A stretch of DNA of 64,000 nucleotides from Arthrobacter sp. TMP15 (GCF_039529835.1 NZ_CP154262.1:620001-684000), one strand, 5' to 3'; shown: positions 9,868 through 18,527, numbered from the stretch's first letter. Program-made: numbers and translations. The notes: generated by a model from the sequence alone, not told the origin.

Positions 9868-11202
9868 ATGAACAGCACACGAGAATTACATATCAATGCT
9901 TTTCTTTTCGGGGCAGGGCATCACACAATGGGTTGGCGGCACCCGAATTCCAGTGCCGAGCGGGTAGGTGAGATTTCCTATTTCGAGGAACTGGCGCAAC
10001 TGGCCGAAAGTGGCTGCCTTGACGCCATTTTCTTCGCGGACGGGCACGCCATCAACCGGACCTACACCGCGGGAGTGCCGTGGCTTCTGGAGCCCATTAC
10101 GGCTCTGAGCGCCATAGCCAGGGCCACCAAAAACATTGGCTTGGTCACCACCGTTTCCTCAAGCTTTTATACACCCTTCCATGCTGCACGCATGCTTGCC
10201 TCATTGGATCACATCAGCGGTGGGCGAGTGGGGGCAAACATTGTCACCTCCATGTTTGATGCTGAAGCCCAAAATCATGGGTTGGCGGCACTGCCAAACC
10301 ATGCTGACCGCTATGAAAGGGCTGATGAGTTTGTCCAAGTAATCCAGACGTTGTGGGATTCATGGTCGGATGAGGCGCTTCCCGCTGACAGGGAGAGCGG
10401 GACCTTTATTGATGCGGAGCAGATTCAACCGATCAACCATGAGGGCAAATACTTTTCCGTGAAGGGCCCGCTCAACGTTCCGCGTCCTCCGCAGGGCAGG
10501 CCGGTGCTTTTCCAGGCCGGGTCCTCGGAAGTAGGGCGAGCATTCGCGGCTCGATTTGCCGAGGCTATCTATTCTGTTTCTTGGGATAAGGACTCGGCAC
10601 TAGAGTTCGCCACCGATATGCGAGAGCGCCTAGCTGTTGCCGATCGTTCTCAAACCGTGGTTCCAATCCTGCCTGGACTAGTCACCTATGTGGCACCAAC
10701 CCGGGAAGGGGCGCTGGAGAAGAAACGCGCACTTGACGCTTATCTGGATATTCCAGCGGCAATCGCCCAACTGAACGTGTTTACCGGCCAGGATTACCGA
10801 ACCCATGGGCTTGATGATGCGGTGGCTCCGCTGCCGCCAGCGGCGACGTTCACGGGCCCGCAGGGGCGGTACCTGACAGTGCAACGAATTATTGAAACCA
10901 AGGAGCCCACATTGCGGGAACTACTGGGCTTCCTGGCAGCCGGAGGTGGTCATGCCACCATGATTGGCACGCCCACCGAAGTTGCCGATGAAATTCAGGA
11001 GTGGTTTGAATCTGGTGCTTGTGACGGGTTCAACCTGATGTGTCCGGCCTACCCGGACTCCCTGAAGGATTTTGTTGACTTGGTAGTACCGATTTTGCAG
11101 GACCGTGGGATCTTCCGAACCGCATACCCGGGCAGTACTCTGCGAGATAATTTGGGCCTGTCCCGGCCTGAATTGAAATCTTTTGCCGGGCACACTACCT
11201 AG
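9868..11202 (+). CDS. Flavin-dependent monooxygenase, NtaA/SnaA/DszA family
   Basis: This 444-residue luciferase-like monooxygenase has the family length. It starts with LHINAFLFGAGHHTMGWRHP and carries LEPITALSAIA, LDHISGGRVGANIVTS and the HADRYERADEF block. Relatives use FMNH2 supplied by a partner reductase to cleave C-N or C-S bonds in compounds such as nitrilotriacetate or dibenzothiophene sulfone. GGGGGAG precedes the ATG. It is the second gene of the TPP-riboswitch unit, and no flavin reductase is nearby. Inference: it may open or trim a thiazole or pyrimidine compound for thiamine salvage. The substrate cannot be read from sequence. Confidence 0.85.
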   Translation: MNSTRELHINAFLFGAGHHTMGWRHPNSSAERVGEISYFEELAQLAESGCLDAIFFADGHAINRTYTAGVPWLLEPITALSAIARATKNIGLVTTVSSSFYTPFHAARMLASLDHISGGRVGANIVTSMFDAEAQNHGLAALPNHADRYERADEFVQVIQTLWDSWSDEALPADRESGTFIDAEQIQPINHEGKYFSVKGPLNVPRPPQGRPVLFQAGSSEVGRAFAARFAEAIYSVSWDKDSALEFATDMRERLAVADRSQTVVPILPGLVTYVAPTREGALEKKRALDAYLDIPAAIAQLNVFTGQDYRTHGLDDAVAPLPPAATFTGPQGRYLTVQRIIETKEPTLRELLGFLAAGGGHATMIGTPTEVADEIQEWFESGACDGFNLMCPAYPDSLKDFVDLVVPILQDRGIFRTAYPGSTLRDNLGLSRPELKSFAGHTT

Positions 11203-11211
11203 GGCGGTTTA

Positions 11212-11255
11212 GATTGACTCGGCTAGCCGGCTCAACCCGACTAGCCGAGTGAATC
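11212..11255 (+). terminator. Hairpin between convergent genes
   Basis: GATTGACTCGGCTAG pairs with CTAGCCGAGTGAATC (one mismatch) around a 14-nt loop. It lies just past the monooxygenase stop and 33 bp before the end of the opposing gene, so it may serve both. Confidence 0.65.
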
Positions 11256-11287
11256 TCAGGCGCCACGTGGCTAACTATTGGTGCTGG

Positions 11288-12265
11288 TTAGGGGTGCAGC
11301 ATGATCTTGCCGGTGCGGCCAGGAACAAAGTTTGCCCGGGCCGCATCCTGGGCATCCTCCAGTGAATAACTTGCCTCAACGGGAAGGGTTAGTGCTCCGG
11401 AGGCGAGCCGCTCAAGGAGTTCCTTCATGAGGGCACCGCGTTCTTGGGCCGGCATGGATGTGCTGACTTTGCTACCCCAAAAACCACGGATGGTGACCTG
11501 TTTGAAGATGACATCTGAGGAACTGATCTCCATGAGCGGGGAGTTCATGGCGCCAAACACCACAAGCGTGCCATTCTCCGCCAGCAGTGAAAGGACGTCC
11601 CCGCTGGCCCGTCCACCAACGGAGTCAACGCCAGAAGTAATCGGGGCACCATCGGCGATGGCACGAACGCGCTCAGCCCAATCGTCAGTATCCGTGGCAA
11701 CGACGTTGCCGATTCCCTGATCAGCGAGTTCCCTGACGCCTGCGCTTCGGCGCACTAACCCAATAACGTTGATGCCGCGGGCAGTTGCTAGCTGGGCTAG
11801 AAGTCGGCCAACAGTGCCGTTGGCAGCATTTTGTACCAGCCAATCACCCTTGTTGAGTTTCAGTGATTCAAGGAGACTGATGGCGCTGAACGGCATCGAC
11901 ACCAGTTGGGCCGCTGCCTCATCACTAATGCTGTCATCGACAGGGAATACAGCTGCAGCTTTTGCAATGAAGTACTCAGCCCACACGCCAAAAGTGCCGC
12001 CGGTGCTCACACGTTGGCCCGGAGTAAACCCGGTGACACCTGTGCCGAGAGCGTCAATGACCCCCATGGCCTCGGTTCCGGCACGGGCAGGCAGCTCGGG
12101 TTTGAAGCCGTAGCTGCCACGGATGGTGAGTAGATCGTGGTTGTGAATCGTTGCCAAAACCATGCGGACGCGGACCTCGCCGGCGCCGGGGTCTGGGATC
12201 GGGATATTTTCAACTGCAAGGACCTTGCTGGGGTCTCCGAACGTGGTGTGCATTAGGGCGCGCAT
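11288..12265 (-). CDS. Zinc-independent quinone oxidoreductase-like MDR dehydrogenase
   Basis: The 325-residue medium-chain dehydrogenase/reductase has an N-terminal GroES-like fold (IPDPGAGEVRVRM, ARAGTEAMGVI). Its Rossmann domain has NAANGTVGRLLAQLA. The cysteine cluster of zinc alcohol dehydrogenases is absent, which suits an NADPH:quinone reductase or enoyl reductase. It follows an OhrR-like regulator by 36 bp on the same strand, so a role in handling oxidised or electrophilic compounds is likely. Confidence 0.85.
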   Translation of the reverse strand: MRALMHTTFGDPSKVLAVENIPIPDPGAGEVRVRMVLATIHNHDLLTIRGSYGFKPELPARAGTEAMGVIDALGTGVTGFTPGQRVSTGGTFGVWAEYFIAKAAAVFPVDDSISDEAAAQLVSMPFSAISLLESLKLNKGDWLVQNAANGTVGRLLAQLATARGINVIGLVRRSAGVRELADQGIGNVVATDTDDWAERVRAIADGAPITSGVDSVGGRASGDVLSLLAENGTLVVFGAMNSPLMEISSSDVIFKQVTIRGFWGSKVSTSMPAQERGALMKELLERLASGALTLPVEASYSLEDAQDAARANFVPGRTGKIMLHP

Positions 12266-12301
12266 ATTGCTCTCAATCGTGTTTGACCCGGACGCTTTTC
12301 T

Positions 12302-12805
12302 TCAAGCGTGGGTGGGGGGAGTGGTTTTTGAAGAATCGTTATCCAGCATTGGCGTGGCAGAAAGGTTGCGAATAACTTTGTGCAAAATCGACAGTGCATT
12401 CTTGCCGTCACTTTGATCCAGCTGGGTTGCCGCCGCGATGCGCAGAGGAATGTGGGCGAGCTCAGTACGTAAGGCCAGTCCGGGGTCGGTCACGGAAACA
12501 ATCACTGTCCGTTCGTCAGCTGTTGATCGCTCCCGTCTAATGAAACCCCGTGTCTCAAGCCGTTTGATCAAGGGTGACGTTGTGCCCGAGTCCAGCATCA
12601 TATTCTCTGCAACCTCCTTCACGGTCAGGGACCGGCGAGACCATAAAAGAACCAAGGCTAGATATTGGGGGTAGGTCAAACTCCACGGTTCAAGCAGGGC
12701 GTTATAGCGGCGGTTCGTTGCCCTGGCCGCAGCATATAGCGCAAAGCAGAGCATCGGCTCAAGAGGGTCTGAATCGATTGGTGGCGAGTGCGGCTGGTCT
12801 TCCAT
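12302..12805 (-). CDS. OhrR-like MarR-family peroxide-sensing repressor
   Basis: This 167-residue winged-helix protein has the OhrR signature PMLCFALYAAAR, placing a candidate redox-sensing Cys at residue 20. LLEPWSLTYPQYLALVLLW, LDSGTTSPLIKRLE and the DERTV wing follow. A GTG-started form from 12838 would begin inside the likely operator, so the ATG at 12805 is preferred, although its ribosome binding site is weak. OhrR proteins release DNA when organic hydroperoxides oxidise the Cys. The gene heads a two-gene unit with the quinone oxidoreductase. The window contains a second OhrR-like gene at 46 kb with a matching operator. Confidence 0.87.
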   Translation of the reverse strand: MEDQPHSPPIDSDPLEPMLCFALYAAARATNRRYNALLEPWSLTYPQYLALVLLWSRRSLTVKEVAENMMLDSGTTSPLIKRLETRGFIRRERSTADERTVIVSVTDPGLALRTELAHIPLRIAAATQLDQSDGKNALSILHKVIRNLSATPMLDNDSSKTTPPTHA

Positions 12806-12815
12806 CCAGAAAGCT

Positions 12816-12840
12816 TTGCACACAAGATACTTGTGCACAA
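12816..12840. promoter_or_regulatory. Tandem OhrR operator
   Basis: TTGCACACAA (12816-12825) and TTGTGCACAA (12831-12840) are 15 bp apart centre to centre. The second is the core of the 14-bp palindrome ACTTGTGCACAAGT (12829-12842). The same decamer pair and spacing occur upstream of ohrR at 46540-46564, which supports autoregulation by the adjacent OhrR-like protein. Confidence 0.65.
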
Positions 12841-12866
12841 GTTAATTTCATTTCGTGCCAGGACTT

Positions 12867-13328
12867 TTACTCTTGCACCCTGGGCCAGGAGGTCTCTTCG
12901 AGACCCTCAACATCTTGATTGAAGTCCCGAAGCAGTTCCATGAACTGCGCCTGCTTGGTTTCGGGCCAATTGCCAACCACGCGATTGAGCCCTTCTTCAT
13001 AGACTTTGCGAGTGGCAATGAGCGCGTCAATGCCGGCAGTAGTGGGGGCAATGCGGCGGGCAACCTCGCCCGGGGTGCCCGCTACATAGCAAACATGGCC
13101 ATGGCGCAGCAGCATGCCAACCTGACGGTGGATGGTTGAGGTGTCGAGGCGAAGGGCCCTGGAGAGCTCCTTCAGTGTCATGGGCCCCACGGGCTCCAGA
13201 CGATTAAGGAGCACATAAGCGGACCGCTCCAACGCTGGATCGTCATGGTAAAACGGGCGCAGTTGATAGCGAGAAAAGAGCATGAGCTCGTACTGCATCG
13301 ACTTCAGCAAATCGCTGGATACTGTCAT
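12867..13328 (-). CDS. MarR-family regulator divergent from an MFS pump
   Basis: The 153-residue regulator has a winged-helix core with the recognition region LSRALRLDTSTIHRQVGMLLRHGHV. A longer ORF runs upstream into the divergent transporter gene. The ATG at 13328 is preferred because AGGGAG lies 5 bp before it. Divergent orientation to the MFS gene suggests that it represses its own and the pump's promoters in the 137-bp gap. Confidence 0.82.
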   Translation of the reverse strand: MTVSSDLLKSMQYELMLFSRYQLRPFYHDDPALERSAYVLLNRLEPVGPMTLKELSRALRLDTSTIHRQVGMLLRHGHVCYVAGTPGEVARRIAPTTAGIDALIATRKVYEEGLNRVVGNWPETKQAQFMELLRDFNQDVEGLEETSWPRVQE

Positions 13329-13414
13329 GGCGCTCCCTGTTTGCTCCGTTTCCATGACCCATTCTAGCGAAGCCTTGAATGAGACATATTTCATGTATGA
13401 TGCAAAGCTTGTGT

Positions 13415-13429
13415 ACTCTACAATAGAGT
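13415..13429. promoter_or_regulatory. Candidate operator between MarR gene and MFS gene
   Basis: ACTCTACAATAGAGT is a perfect 6-bp inverted repeat with a 3-nt spacer, 37 bp before the MFS start. Its size and place fit a MarR dimer site. Assignment is by position only. Confidence 0.5.
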
Positions 13430-13465
13430 TAGTTAATTCAATCTTTCCGTTCGTACAGGAGCCCC

Positions 13466-14917
13466 ATGACGCAAAGCCCCCCGGTAAAAGTTCCCAAATC
13501 ACCTTCTCCACGCTTGGCCATCGTTGTACTGGCCTTCGTGGGAATTGTGGTTTCGCTGATGCAGACCCTGGTAGTCCCACTCATTCCACAACTACCTTTG
13601 TTGTTGAACACCACATCGGCAGATGCTTCCTGGATTATCACAGCCACCCTTCTGGCCGGGGCAGTCATCACCCCGATTGCTGGCCGGCTGGGAGATATTT
13701 TCGGCAAACGACGCATGCTGATGTTCTCCCTGATCTCCTTAGTAGTGGGCTCCGTGCTTTGCGCGTTGACAGATTCCATGGGTTTGATGCTCGTGGGACG
13801 AGTACTGCAGGGGCTGGCGATGGGTGCCATTCCGTTGGGTATCAGCATCCTTCGTGATGAACTGCCGCGGGAAAAGATTGGTGGCGCAGTTGCGACGATG
13901 AGCGCCACCATGGGGGTGGGCGGAGCAATTGGGCTTCCCGTTGCTGCGGTCATAGCCCAAAGCGCAGATTGGCATGCCCTGTTCTGGGCCTCCGCCGGAC
14001 TTGGCATCATCGCTATAGTCATGGTCTTCGTAGTGTTGCCCGAGTCCACAATGCGCACACCTGCACGCTTTGACGGGGTCGGAGCAGCCGGCCTCGCTGC
14101 GGGTTTGATGGCCCTGCTTCTTCCCATTACCAAGGGTGCGGACTGGGGCTGGAGCAGCCTGCTGACGCTGGGCTTCTTTGGAGCTTCCGTTGTTATTCTG
14201 GTCCTATGGGGAGTTTTTGAGCTCCGTGTAAAGGAACCACTGGTGGACCTGCGCGTTTCGGCGCGTCCCCGCGTGCTGTTCACAAACCTCGCCTCAATTG
14301 CAGTGGGTTTCGCCATGTACGCCATGACGTTGTCCTTCCCGCAGTTGCTCATGGCGCCTTCCTCAACCGGATACGGGCTCGGCCTGTCTATGGTGCAGGC
14401 CGGCTTGGCACTGGCCCCCGGCGGCATTGTCATGATGGCGCTCTCGCCGGTATCCGCTCGCATAACAACCTGGCGAGGCCCAAAAACAACCCTGCTGATA
14501 GGTGGAGTGGTCATTGGGGCAGGTTACGTTCTGGCGTTCTTCCTCACCACAAATGTTTGGCAGGTAGTAACTGCGTCGATGGTGATCGGCGCCGGAATCG
14601 GACTCTCATACGCGGCTATGCCTGCGCTGATCATGAGTGCTGTGCCACAGACGGAAACTGGTGCGGCCAACGGGCTCAATTCCCTGATGCGTGCCGTAGG
14701 CACCTCCACCTCAGCCGCTGTTATGGGAGTCATTCTGGCGAACATGACAATGACTGTGGGAGATCTCGCGGTGCCCACCATGGAAGGGTTCCAGCTGACA
14801 TTCGTTGCTGCGGCCGGTGCCGCAGCGGCAGCCATCGTTTTGGCATCGCTGATCCCGCGCCACCGGAAGGCTGTACCGGTCAATGTTCACGTCAGTAGTG
14901 AGCCTGCCAGGGTTTAA
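13466..14917 (+). CDS. MFS multidrug transporter, DHA2 type
   Basis: The 483-residue protein has about 14 hydrophobic segments. Motif A-like GRLGDIFGKRRMLM follows the second segment, and VGRVLQGLAMGAIPLGISILRDELP is typical of DHA2 drug:proton antiporters. AGGAG precedes the ATG. It is divergent from a MarR-family gene, a common pump-repressor pair. Expected in the cytoplasmic membrane as a proton-driven exporter; the substrate is unknown. Confidence 0.88.
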   Translation: MTQSPPVKVPKSPSPRLAIVVLAFVGIVVSLMQTLVVPLIPQLPLLLNTTSADASWIITATLLAGAVITPIAGRLGDIFGKRRMLMFSLISLVVGSVLCALTDSMGLMLVGRVLQGLAMGAIPLGISILRDELPREKIGGAVATMSATMGVGGAIGLPVAAVIAQSADWHALFWASAGLGIIAIVMVFVVLPESTMRTPARFDGVGAAGLAAGLMALLLPITKGADWGWSSLLTLGFFGASVVILVLWGVFELRVKEPLVDLRVSARPRVLFTNLASIAVGFAMYAMTLSFPQLLMAPSSTGYGLGLSMVQAGLALAPGGIVMMALSPVSARITTWRGPKTTLLIGGVVIGAGYVLAFFLTTNVWQVVTASMVIGAGIGLSYAAMPALIMSAVPQTETGAANGLNSLMRAVGTSTSAAVMGVILANMTMTVGDLAVPTMEGFQLTFVAAAGAAAAAIVLASLIPRHRKAVPVNVHVSSEPARV

Positions 14918-14931
14918 ATTAATCTGAGCAC

Positions 14932-14972
14932 AAAGCAGGCTTCAGGGTGAGATCCCTGAAGCCTGCTTTTTT
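14932..14972. terminator. Strong hairpin with T-run between convergent genes
   Basis: AAAGCAGGCTTCAGGG pairs perfectly with CCCTGAAGCCTGCTTT around a 6-nt loop and is followed on the + strand by a T-run. It ends the MFS transcript and, since A residues precede it, may also end the urate operon copy 1 from the other side. Confidence 0.85.
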
Positions 14973-15010
14973 AGTGCCCGACGGCGGCGCCTTGTGTTTA
15001 GTTTTTTTAC

Positions 15011-16513
15011 TTAGGTCTGTTGGGGTGTGAGTGGTTGTTCCCCGGTGATGGGTATTTCTTGGTTGTTGGCGTCGAGGAGTTTGCCGTTGTCCCAGTGGTC
15101 TCCGTGTTGGAGGCAGTGGGCTATTTCGGCGGGGATGAGTCGGTCTGTTCCGGCGGCGAAGACGGAGGGGTTTTCTGGGTTGCCGAGGGTGAAGTGGTTG
15201 AAGAGGAGGTTTAGGAGGATGGCGACTACGGCGGCGGAGCTGATGCCGGAGTGGAAGATGGTGGCGAACCATTCGGGGAATTTGTCGTAGAAGGTGGGTG
15301 CGGCGATGGGGATGATGCCGGCGCCGATGGCGGTGGCGACGATGATCATGTTCATGTTGTTTTTGTAGCTGACGGTGGAGAGTGTGCGGATGCCGCTGGC
15401 TGCGACGGTGCCGAAGAGGACGATTCCTGCTCCGCCGAGGACGGGTAGTGGTACTGCTGCTACGACGCGGCCCATGACGGGTAGGATGCCCAGGATGACG
15501 AGGATGACCCCTCCTGCTGCGACGACGAAGCGGCTTTTGATGCCGGTGACGGCGACGAGGCCGACGTTTTGGGCGAAGGCGCTTTGGGTGAAGGAGCCGA
15601 AGACGGGGGCGATGACGCTGGCGGCCATGTCGGCGCGGAGGCCGTCGCCGAGGCGGCGGGAGTCGACTTTGGTTTCTACGATGTCTGCTACTGCCAGGAT
15701 GTCCGCGGAGGTTTCTACCATGATGACCAGGACCACGATGAACATGGAGATGATCGCGGCGAGGTGGAAGGTGGGCATGCCGAGGTGGAAGGGTGTGGGG
15801 AAGGCGATGAGGGGGCCGGTGGTGACTTTGGAGAAGTTGGCCATTCCTAGGGCGAGGGCGATGAGTGTGCCGATGACGATTGCTAGCAGGATGGAGAGTC
15901 GTGAGATGGTGCTGTTTCCTAGTTTGCTGAGTAGGAGCACGATCACGAGGGTTCCGGCGGCGAGGGCGATGTTGGTTACGTCGCCGTAGTTTTCTGCTTT
16001 TTTGTTTCCGCCCATGGCCCAGTTAGCTGCTACGGGCATGAGGGAGAGGCCGATGACGGTGATCACGGTGCCGGTGACTACGGGTGGGAAGAATTTGATG
16101 ATTTTGGAGAAGATGGGGGAGATGAGTAGGCCTAGTGCTGAGGAGACGATCACGGCGCCGAAGACGCTTTGGATTCCGCCGCCGCCGTTGACGATGGCGA
16201 CCATGGTGGCTACTCCGGCGAATGAGACGCCTTGTACTAGGGGTAGTTGAGAGCCGAAGAAGGGTAGGCCTAGGGTTTGGAGCAGGGTGGCTAGGCCGCC
16301 CATGAAGAGGCATGCTGCGATGAGTAGGCCGATGTCTGCTGGTTTTAGTCCTGCTGCTTGGCCCACGATTAGGGGTACGGCGATGATGCCGCCGTACATG
16401 GTGAGGACGTGTTGGAATCCGTACGCGAAGCTGGCGCCGATTCCTAGTTTTTCATCTTCTGGTCTGGCTGTTTTCGTGGTGGCTATGGTGGTGGTGCGTG
16501 TTTTCTTGGTCAT
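15011..16513 (-). CDS. NCS2-family urate/xanthine permease, copy 1
   Basis: The 500-residue nucleobase:cation symporter-2 protein has multiple membrane helices. Signature segments are GFQHVLTMYGGIIAVPLIVG, a QLPLVQGVSF motif and ETSADILAVADIVETKVDSRRLGDGLRAD. It is the last gene after uraD, hiuH and uox, so urate or xanthine uptake is the likely role. The ATG at 16513 follows AAGGAGGT; the longer ORF upstream is ignored. It differs from copy 2 at two residues in the shared part (L versus I, E versus D), and its last ten residues are unrelated because the duplicated block ends inside the gene. A 13-bp hairpin separates it from uox. Confidence 0.9.
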   Translation of the reverse strand: MTKKTRTTTIATTKTARPEDEKLGIGASFAYGFQHVLTMYGGIIAVPLIVGQAAGLKPADIGLLIAACLFMGGLATLLQTLGLPFFGSQLPLVQGVSFAGVATMVAIVNGGGGIQSVFGAVIVSSALGLLISPIFSKIIKFFPPVVTGTVITVIGLSLMPVAANWAMGGNKKAENYGDVTNIALAAGTLVIVLLLSKLGNSTISRLSILLAIVIGTLIALALGMANFSKVTTGPLIAFPTPFHLGMPTFHLAAIISMFIVVLVIMVETSADILAVADIVETKVDSRRLGDGLRADMAASVIAPVFGSFTQSAFAQNVGLVAVTGIKSRFVVAAGGVILVILGILPVMGRVVAAVPLPVLGGAGIVLFGTVAASGIRTLSTVSYKNNMNMIIVATAIGAGIIPIAAPTFYDKFPEWFATIFHSGISSAAVVAILLNLLFNHFTLGNPENPSVFAAGTDRLIPAEIAHCLQHGDHWDNGKLLDANNQEIPITGEQPLTPQQT

Positions 16514-16581
16514 AGCGGACCTCCTTGTCTGCTTACCTAACATCTTTGACGACAACGCGCTGTGGGGGTTGCCGTGTTGGT

Positions 16582-16609
16582 GAGGCGGGGGGCCGTGGCC
16601 CCCCGCCTC
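16582..16609 (-). terminator. Hairpin between uox and permease gene, copy 1
   Basis: GAGGCGGGGGGCC and its exact complement are separated by 2 nt. It sits in the 182-bp gap between uox and the permease gene. It may reduce read-through into the permease or stabilise the upstream mRNA. Confidence 0.6.
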
Positions 16610-16652
16610 ACTCTTTACTCAGTACAACTCACTCTTTACTCACTCTTTACTC
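16607..16652. repeat. Short tandem repeat, three units (two in copy 2)
   Basis: CTCACTCTTTACTC occurs at 16607, 16628 and 16639. The matching region of the second operon copy has only two units (41825 and 41846). The 11-bp difference is the only length difference between the two large repeats. Confidence 0.9.
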
Positions 16653-16695
16653 AGTACTGCTGGTTGGTGCTGGTTGGTGCTGGGTGGGGTGGTGT

Positions 16696-17607
16696 TTAGC
16701 AGAAGCCTGCGACGCCGTCCCAGATGTTGCCTGCATTGGAGGCGTTTTCGCGTAGGACGGTTCCTTCGATGAGGCCGTAGGGGCGGTCTGCTGCGAAGAA
16801 GACTTCGTTGGGGTTGTCTTGGCCGAAGGGGGTGAGGTCAACGACGAAGTGGTGTTTGTTGGGCATGGAGAATTTGATTTCATCGATTTCTGGGTGGGCG
16901 TTGAGTACTTTTTTGCCCATTTCGAACAGGGTGTTTTGGAGTGCGTGGGAGAAGCCTTCGGTGAAGCCTTCTAGCAGGAGTGCTTTGATGGATTCGTAGG
17001 AGGTGTTGAAGTCGAAGTTTTTATTGATGGCTTCGGGGTTGAAGCGCCAGCGGGCGGCGACGTCGGTGGCGAGGATCCGGTCGCTGGTCTGGGCTAGGGT
17101 GGTGTATTTATCCACGGGGAAGCCTGTGAAGCCGGATTGGGTGGTTTTGAGAACGGTGAGGTCTTTGAGGCCGGCGAGTACGTGGGTGGTGTCGCCGTTT
17201 TTAACGACGACGGAGGTGCGGATTTCTTGGTTGCTTTTCACGAAGGAGTGATCGTGGGCTGTGCCGTTGGCTTGGATGCGGTTCCAGGCGTATTGTTCAG
17301 CTGACCAGCGTCCGCCATTGATCCAGGCGAATTCTTTAGTGAAGTGTTCGCTTAGGCGTAGCAGGAAGGCTTCGGGGGAGCCGATGCCATCGCGGGCGAA
17401 GGAGTAGATGGTGTTCTTTTGTGTGTCGGTGGGGACGACGTGGGCGTTATCGCCATCGATGTGGGCTGCGTTGAAGTCGCCGCGTACTTCTGAGGTGACG
17501 TTGAGGTCTTCGATCTCGTGGCGGTCGGTATCGCGGGTGATTTTTACCACGCGTACTTCGGCTTTGCCGAATTGGTTGGCGCCGAGGATGATGTTGTTCT
17601 CAGTCAT
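16696..17607 (-). CDS. uox: Urate oxidase (uricase), copy 1
   Basis: The 303-residue cofactor-free enzyme oxidises urate to 5-hydroxyisourate. It contains the catalytic VVPTDTQKNTIYSFA region, YTTLAQTSDRILATDVAARW and the C-terminal KHHFVVDLTPFGQDNPNEVF block. The whole closely resembles Arthrobacter globiformis uricase as I remember it. The start lies 3 bp past hiuH, and its ribosome binding site is inside the hiuH stop region. The protein is identical to copy 2. Confidence 0.96.
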   Translation of the reverse strand: MTENNIILGANQFGKAEVRVVKITRDTDRHEIEDLNVTSEVRGDFNAAHIDGDNAHVVPTDTQKNTIYSFARDGIGSPEAFLLRLSEHFTKEFAWINGGRWSAEQYAWNRIQANGTAHDHSFVKSNQEIRTSVVVKNGDTTHVLAGLKDLTVLKTTQSGFTGFPVDKYTTLAQTSDRILATDVAARWRFNPEAINKNFDFNTSYESIKALLLEGFTEGFSHALQNTLFEMGKKVLNAHPEIDEIKFSMPNKHHFVVDLTPFGQDNPNEVFFAADRPYGLIEGTVLRENASNAGNIWDGVAGFC

Positions 17608-17610
17608 GGT

Positions 17611-17952
17611 CTAGTTTCCTCTGTATGTTGAATAGGCGAAGGGGCTTAGCAGCAGGGGTACGTGGTAGTGGTCCTGGCTGTGCTGGAGGGTGAAGGTCAG
17701 GGAGATTTCTGGGAAGAAAGTCTCGGTGTTGATGCTGGCGAAGTAGGCGCCGGTATTGAACCGTAGTTGGTAGGTGCCGGTGGGTAGTTTTTCCGGGCCG
17801 AGGTCTTTCACTCGCCCGTTTGTATCGGTGGTGGCGGTAGCGATTTGGGACCATGTGTGGCCCTCGCGGGTGTGGAGTTCAACGGCGACGGATGTGGCCG
17901 GTGTTCCTGTTGCGGTGTTCAGGATGTGGGTGGTTATGTGGGAAACGCTCAT
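17611..17952 (-). CDS. hiuH: 5-hydroxyisourate hydrolase, copy 1
   Basis: The 113-residue transthyretin-like protein has STHILNT-type N-terminal sequence (ITTHILNTATGTPA), GRVKDL in the middle and the C-terminal signature YSTYRGN, a slight variant of the usual YRGS. It hydrolyses the uricase product to OHCU. Its start overlaps the uraD stop by 4 bp. The protein is identical to copy 2. Confidence 0.95.
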   Translation of the reverse strand: MSVSHITTHILNTATGTPATSVAVELHTREGHTWSQIATATTDTNGRVKDLGPEKLPTGTYQLRFNTGAYFASINTETFFPEISLTFTLQHSQDHYHVPLLLSPFAYSTYRGN

Positions 17953-18446
17953 GCGTTGATCACTCCTTGGAGTCGTAACACTGCGATTTCTCGTAGTTGC
18001 CCAGCAACTATGAGGTTTTCCTCTTCGGGGGTGTTCTTGAGGCGTTGGTGGAGGGTGTTGATGATTTCCTGTGGGGACCGGCCAGCGGCCCGTATCAAAA
18101 AGACTTGGTTGAAACGGGCTTCGTAGGCCCGGTTTCCCTCGGTCAGGGCGGTGGTGATGGCCGGATCGGTGGGATCTACCCCTGCTTGCTCGGAACGAGA
18201 AAGCGTAGCTTCGGTACTGGTGCCGGGGGCGCGTTGACCGATTCGGGGATGATGAGCCATCGCTGAGGCTATTTCTTCGGTAGTGAAGGGATCACTAGCG
18301 TTACCAGCGCAGGAAAGAAGATCATTGATGGTAGCGAAGGGCCGGGCAGTGATGATCTCATCGATCCATCGCTGGATATCGATACAGGGACGCAAAACAG
18401 GTTCGAGTTCTGTTCGCGCGGCGTGATTGAAGTCCTCAAGCAGCAT
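17949..18446 (-). CDS. uraD: OHCU decarboxylase, copy 1
   Basis: The 165-residue enzyme converts OHCU to S-allantoin. It contains the AHHPRIGQ motif with the catalytic His and the SRSEQAGV segment typical of the family. The ATG at 18446 has AGAAGGAA upstream and gives MLLEDFNHA; an ATG 36 bp further upstream lacks a good site. It is the first gene of the urate operon. Two residues differ from copy 2 (D/N and V/M). Confidence 0.94.
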   Translation of the reverse strand: MLLEDFNHAARTELEPVLRPCIDIQRWIDEIITARPFATINDLLSCAGNASDPFTTEEIASAMAHHPRIGQRAPGTSTEATLSRSEQAGVDPTDPAITTALTEGNRAYEARFNQVFLIRAAGRSPQEIINTLHQRLKNTPEEENLIVAGQLREIAVLRLQGVINA

Positions 18447-18510
18447 TGCTTGTATTCCTTCTAGGTCATTGCTGGCATCCACGGTGTCGGCTATACGAAC
18501 AACACAAATA

Positions 18511-18527
18511 GTTTCGTATCGTGGAAC
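18511..18527. promoter_or_regulatory. Candidate IclR-type operator upstream of uraD copy 1
   Basis: GTTTCGTATCGTGGAAC is an imperfect inverted repeat (GTTTC/GGAAC, 7-nt spacer) 65 bp before the uraD start. Similar sequences occur at 29398, 35085, 39107 and 43718. A TTGACA-like hexamer on the minus strand lies at 18571-18576. Confidence 0.6.

Noticed and set aside
13438-14514. 358-codon ORF antisense to the MFS gene
   Set aside because: Composition-driven open frame rich in Thr/Pro/Ser/Arg with no motif; the + strand frame is a clear transporter.
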